Shown piece by piece: positions 38,063 to 38,744 of a stretch of 38,744 nt of DNA. A program made the translations under genes and the position numbers. Position 1 is the first letter of the stretch. Each line of letters opens with the position of its first letter. The notes beneath the pieces were generated by a model. The model was not told where the DNA came from. It worked only from the letters and a program-made list of their open reading frames with translations, and ran no database searches. The DNA comes from Deltaproteobacteria bacterium (GTDB taxonomy: Bacteria > UBA10199 > JACPAL01), in assembly GCA_016180855.1 (NCBI GenBank), contig JACPAL010000014.1, positions 1-38,744 on the forward strand, written 5' to 3'.

Positions 38063-38125
38063 CTCAAATTAATTCCTGCAACATCCTACTCTCCCAACGC
38101 ATCGAGGCGCTAGTACCATCGGCCC
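38056..38125. repeat. 70-bp direct repeat, right copy (inside intact 5S gene)
   Basis: Same 70 bases as 36629-36698. Here it runs into the rest of an intact 5S gene, so this is the parental site and the left copy is the displaced one. Confidence 0.95.
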
Positions 38126-38190
38126 TGAGGGGCTTAACTTCCGAGTTCGGAATGGGATCGGGTGGAACCCCCTCGGCATGGTCACAGGAA
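38073..38190 (-). rRNA. rrf: 5S ribosomal RNA
   Basis: A 118-base 5S gene on the minus strand. Its ends pair (TTCCTG with CAGGAA), and the conserved core CCATTCCGAACTCGGAAGTT and CGATGGTACT segments are present. It follows 23S in normal order. Ends are given to within about 2 bases. Confidence 0.94.
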
Positions 38191-38227
38191 ACTTTTTAGC
38201 ACAAAGAACAGTTGAGCGCTCAAGAGG

Positions 38228-38267
38228 CTGTTCACACCGGCCCACCTTGGGTGGGCCGGTGCAACAG
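38228..38267 (-). other. Strong hairpin in the 23S-5S spacer
   Basis: CACCGGCCCACC (38235-38246) pairs perfectly with GGTGGGCCGGTG (38250-38261) around a 3-nt loop. CTGTT/AACAG extends the stem after a small internal loop. It sits between 23S and 5S without a T-tract, so processing of the rRNA precursor is likelier than termination. Confidence 0.7.
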
Positions 38268-38274
38268 AAAAACA

Positions 38275-38744
<470 letters not shown>

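Overview
The window looks like a chromosomal segment from a Gram-negative bacterium of deltaproteobacterial type. This is inferred from gene families, not from a phylogeny. The clues are a b6f-like quinol:cytochrome c reductase with a very large multiheme cytochrome, a cysteine-rich secreted protein with DUF4215 repeats (common in Myxococcota and in uncultured deltaproteobacterial-type lineages), an AmgK/MurU-type sugar kinase/nucleotidyltransferase pair, a small outer-membrane beta-barrel, and a Tat-exported Rieske protein. Species and even phylum remain open.

Left third (1-15520), all on the minus strand and densely packed. In order of transcription: glmU, glmS, argD, argF, argG, a class V aminotransferase, serA, purA, then the Rieske protein, cytochrome b6, subunit IV and an octaheme cytochrome c. 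This is amino-sugar, arginine, serine and AMP synthesis followed by a respiratory complex. Spacing is short or overlapping almost throughout, so it may be one very long transcript. A palindromic repeat lies between the two halves of cytochrome b.

Middle (15521-28250). Reading right from the divergent glmU/ssb boundary: ssb, trxB and comM, then two tiny membrane-protein genes coupled to comM by ATGA overlaps. Next come an unrecognised 111-residue protein (minus), myo-inositol-1-phosphate synthase (plus), tryptophanase (minus) and a ChaN-domain protein (minus). Divergent from the last is a gltA-icd-dienoyl-CoA-reductase-like cluster, which is TCA-cycle entry plus NADPH supply. A beta-barrel protein, a tRNA-Arg(CCU) and an unknown membrane protein follow.

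Right third (28250-38744) is more accessory. It has a vapBC-type toxin-antitoxin pair, a surface protein with NTR/TIMP-like and VWA domains with a membrane-anchored partner, and a four-gene coupled operon (two unknown proteins, an AmgK-like kinase, a MurU-like nucleotidyltransferase). A secreted DUF4215-repeat protein, a second vapBC and a collagen-like secreted protein follow. The window ends in an rRNA operon read leftwards (23S 3' end, then 5S).

The most striking structure is at the right end. A perfect 70-bp direct repeat (36629-36698 and 38056-38125) carries the 3' half of the 5S rRNA gene plus part of its terminator. The two copies bracket vapBC and the collagen-like gene, and a third related hairpin (37393-37420) separates those two units. 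This resembles integration into the 3' end of a 5S gene, or recombination between rRNA operons, but no recombinase is present in the bracketed DNA. An 18-G run upstream of the collagen-like gene adds a possible phase-variation switch, or a sequencing artefact.
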